From Bacteroidota bacterium (GTDB taxonomy: Bacteria; Bacteroidota; Bacteroidia; Chitinophagales; BACL12): a DNA stretch of 64,000 nt. A program made the position numbers and the translations under genes. Below the pieces are notes generated by a model. It ran no database searches. It saw only the letters and a program-made list of their open reading frames with translations, and was not told where the DNA came from. Location: contig JADJIS010000002.1 in NCBI GenBank assembly GCA_016706865.1, positions 496,001 to 560,000 of the forward strand, in the 5' to 3' direction. Of this stretch, positions 62,498-64,000 are shown piece after piece. The stretch's first letter is position 1. The number at the start of each line of letters is the position of its first letter.

Positions 62498-63970
62498 ATG
62501 AAAATAACAAAATTAATTGGTGACATACGATATCAATGGATTCTGGTTCTTGTTTTTATATCAGGAATCGGATTTTTTTCAGTTTACACTGCCTCTCCAG
62601 GACATGTTTGGGGAGATGATTTTGCCATGTATTTATCACATGCAAGAAACATTTCAGAGGGCAGGGCATATGATGATACCGGATTAATTTTACACGAGTT
62701 TGCACCAACCTATTCACCTCAAAATTATCCGCCCGGTTTTCCATTGGTTCTGGCACCTGTATACAGTATTACAGGACTCGACTTTTATAAATTAAAAATA
62801 TTTATTATATGTTGGTTCTTATTGTTATTATGGTTGATATGGGTATATTTTAAAGATAAGATCCCATTTTCATGGTTAATTGTTATTTTGTTGATCGTGG
62901 GGTTGAGCCCTTTTTTTAGAGATCAAAAGGAGAATATTTTGGCAGATTTTCCCGCTGCATGTTTTATTTTACTTGTTTTTATAATGGATGAAAAACGACG
63001 ACTTACTCCGGGAAGATATTTTCGTCTGTTATTATTTGCGTTGGTTATTTGGTTTGGCTCAGCTATCAGGGTAACGGGGTTTTTGGTATTACCTGCAATT
63101 CTGCTTTTTGAATTGATACAATTTAAAAGGATATCCCGAGATACTATACTTGTTACTTGTATGGTTGTTGGATTAATGATAATTCAAAATCTGATAATGC
63201 CTTCAAGTAATTATCTGAATATTCTTTTTTCTGAACTTGGAAAACATAGTCCGAATGTAATTGCCGATAATGCTTTTGGCAGAGCTAATAATTATATTCG
63301 TTCTTTTACGAATGTTACCCATTTAACCTTTATAACCCGATTGAACACAAATTTAAACGAACTTGTCTTTTGGATATTTCATGTAACAGCAGCGGCAGGA
63401 TTTTATAAGAAAGTAAGCAATAAATTTTCCCCTGTGGATTTATTTGTTGTATTTTATATGCTGCTTATTTTTGTATTTCCCGGTTACCAGGGAACACGCT
63501 ATTTAATTCCAATAATTCCTTTATTTTTTTATTATAGCATGTATTGTTTGCAAGGTATGAAAGTAAAATGGGTTTCCAGGTCATTAATTGGGGTTTCACT
63601 CATTTGTTTAACTTTTATTTATATTGATGATCATAATCGAATGTCAAGGCAGGAAATACCTTTTGGAGTGCAGTCGAATGAGGCAAATGAAACTTTTCAA
63701 TTTATACGGGAAAATTCGCCGAAAGATGCAGTGGTGATGTGCACAAAACCAAGGGCTTTTTGTTTATTTACAGATAGAAATGGTGTCGTTTTTCCTGATG
63801 CGGAATTTAAGGATCAAATGTTAAATTTAATAAAGAGGGAAAACGTATTTTATGTAGTAACTGGACGGTTCGATTATTATGGATATATTAAGGAAGAAAT
63901 CAATGCTAATCCTGAAATGTTTCAACAAATGTTAAGTAACGATCTTTATACCATTTACCAGGTAAAATAA
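62498..63970 (+). CDS. Polytopic glycosyltransferase-like (GT-C/ArnT-type) membrane protein
   Basis: A 490-residue protein with about ten to eleven membrane helices. A first extracytoplasmic loop contains WGDDFAMYLSHARNISEG (33-50), with acidic residues and a PPGFPLVLAPVYSI context as in GT39/GT-C enzymes, which use lipid-linked sugars. The C-terminal soluble domain (about 390-490) has a GAVVMCTKPR-like Rossmann-like strand pattern. The donor and acceptor are unknown. The last gene in the window; it is complete (stop at 63968-63970). Confidence 0.72.
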   Translation: MKITKLIGDIRYQWILVLVFISGIGFFSVYTASPGHVWGDDFAMYLSHARNISEGRAYDDTGLILHEFAPTYSPQNYPPGFPLVLAPVYSITGLDFYKLKIFIICWFLLLLWLIWVYFKDKIPFSWLIVILLIVGLSPFFRDQKENILADFPAACFILLVFIMDEKRRLTPGRYFRLLLFALVIWFGSAIRVTGFLVLPAILLFELIQFKRISRDTILVTCMVVGLMIIQNLIMPSSNYLNILFSELGKHSPNVIADNAFGRANNYIRSFTNVTHLTFITRLNTNLNELVFWIFHVTAAAGFYKKVSNKFSPVDLFVVFYMLLIFVFPGYQGTRYLIPIIPLFFYYSMYCLQGMKVKWVSRSLIGVSLICLTFIYIDDHNRMSRQEIPFGVQSNEANETFQFIRENSPKDAVVMCTKPRAFCLFTDRNGVVFPDAEFKDQMLNLIKRENVFYVVTGRFDYYGYIKEEINANPEMFQQMLSNDLYTIYQVK

Positions 63971-64000
63971 TTTCTGAAAGTATTACATCAGGTATGGAAA

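Overview
The window looks like a chromosomal segment of a Bacteroidota bacterium, probably an uncultured relative of the Chitinophagales/Saprospiria-type lineages (lineage is inference). Supporting signs: AT-rich DNA; four large secreted proteins ending in type IX secretion (T9SS) sorting domains; many SpII lipoproteins; and a perfect TAnnTTTG -7 box upstream of one T9SS gene. No rRNA, tRNA, CRISPR array, phage or IS transposase was recognised. Sixty protein genes are called.

Layout. 0.2-3.5 kb (+): a lipoprotein, an overlapping HipA-like kinase/DUF3037 pair, and a berberine-bridge-type FAD oxidoreductase. 3.6-6.7 kb: recA and a divergent M2-family (ACE-like) metallopeptidase lipoprotein. 6.7-7.4 kb is non-coding and holds a strong terminator and a long imperfect inverted repeat. 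7.4-29.6 kb (all -): mostly small housekeeping or stress-type genes (MDR oxidoreductase, CbrC-like protein, Na+/H+ antiporter, DinB/YfiT, GNAT, VOC, SnoaL, S41 peptidase, Crp/Fnr regulator, SRPBCC, YdeI-like, metallophosphoesterase, cbpA-cbpM), interrupted by a 1461-residue FG-GAP/fibronectin/T9SS protein. 29.8-33.0 kb (-): small poorly characterised genes, one broken by an in-frame TGA and one NADAR-family, separated by three related palindromic spacers that resemble degenerate integron attC sites. 33.0-36.5 kb (-): a coupled T9SS gene pair including a glycosidase-like protein. 36.7-47.4 kb (-): dsbD, purQ, a membrane protein, an exported protein, and an Opp/Dpp-type permease-permease-binding-protein set without a local ATPase. 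47.5-53.6 kb: a TIGR01777 epimerase, a VWA protein, a nitronate-monooxygenase-like enzyme and a sugar nucleotidyltransferase; this stretch carries three different heptanucleotide tandem arrays in its spacers. 53.8-56.6 kb (+): a CotH-like T9SS protein, followed by a five-copy tandem array of about 76 bp hairpin units. 57.2-64.0 kb: small secreted or membrane proteins, a voltage-gated K+ channel with a zinc ribbon, KptA-type RNA 2'-phosphotransferase and a polytopic glycosyltransferase-like protein.

How the genes work together: most are single genes or short co-directional runs. Clear functional units are HipA-like/DUF3037, CbpA/CbpM, OppA/OppB/OppC and the two adjacent T9SS proteins at 33-36 kb. 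No complete new defence or biosynthetic system is visible. The most unusual content is in the spacers: the attC-like cassette region, the cluster of heptamer repeats and the 76 bp hairpin array. Gene-free gaps over 300 bp are 6702-7383, 50567-50901 and 56578-57178; their contents are listed as features, and nothing else was seen in them. Bases 1-209 show nothing I can support.
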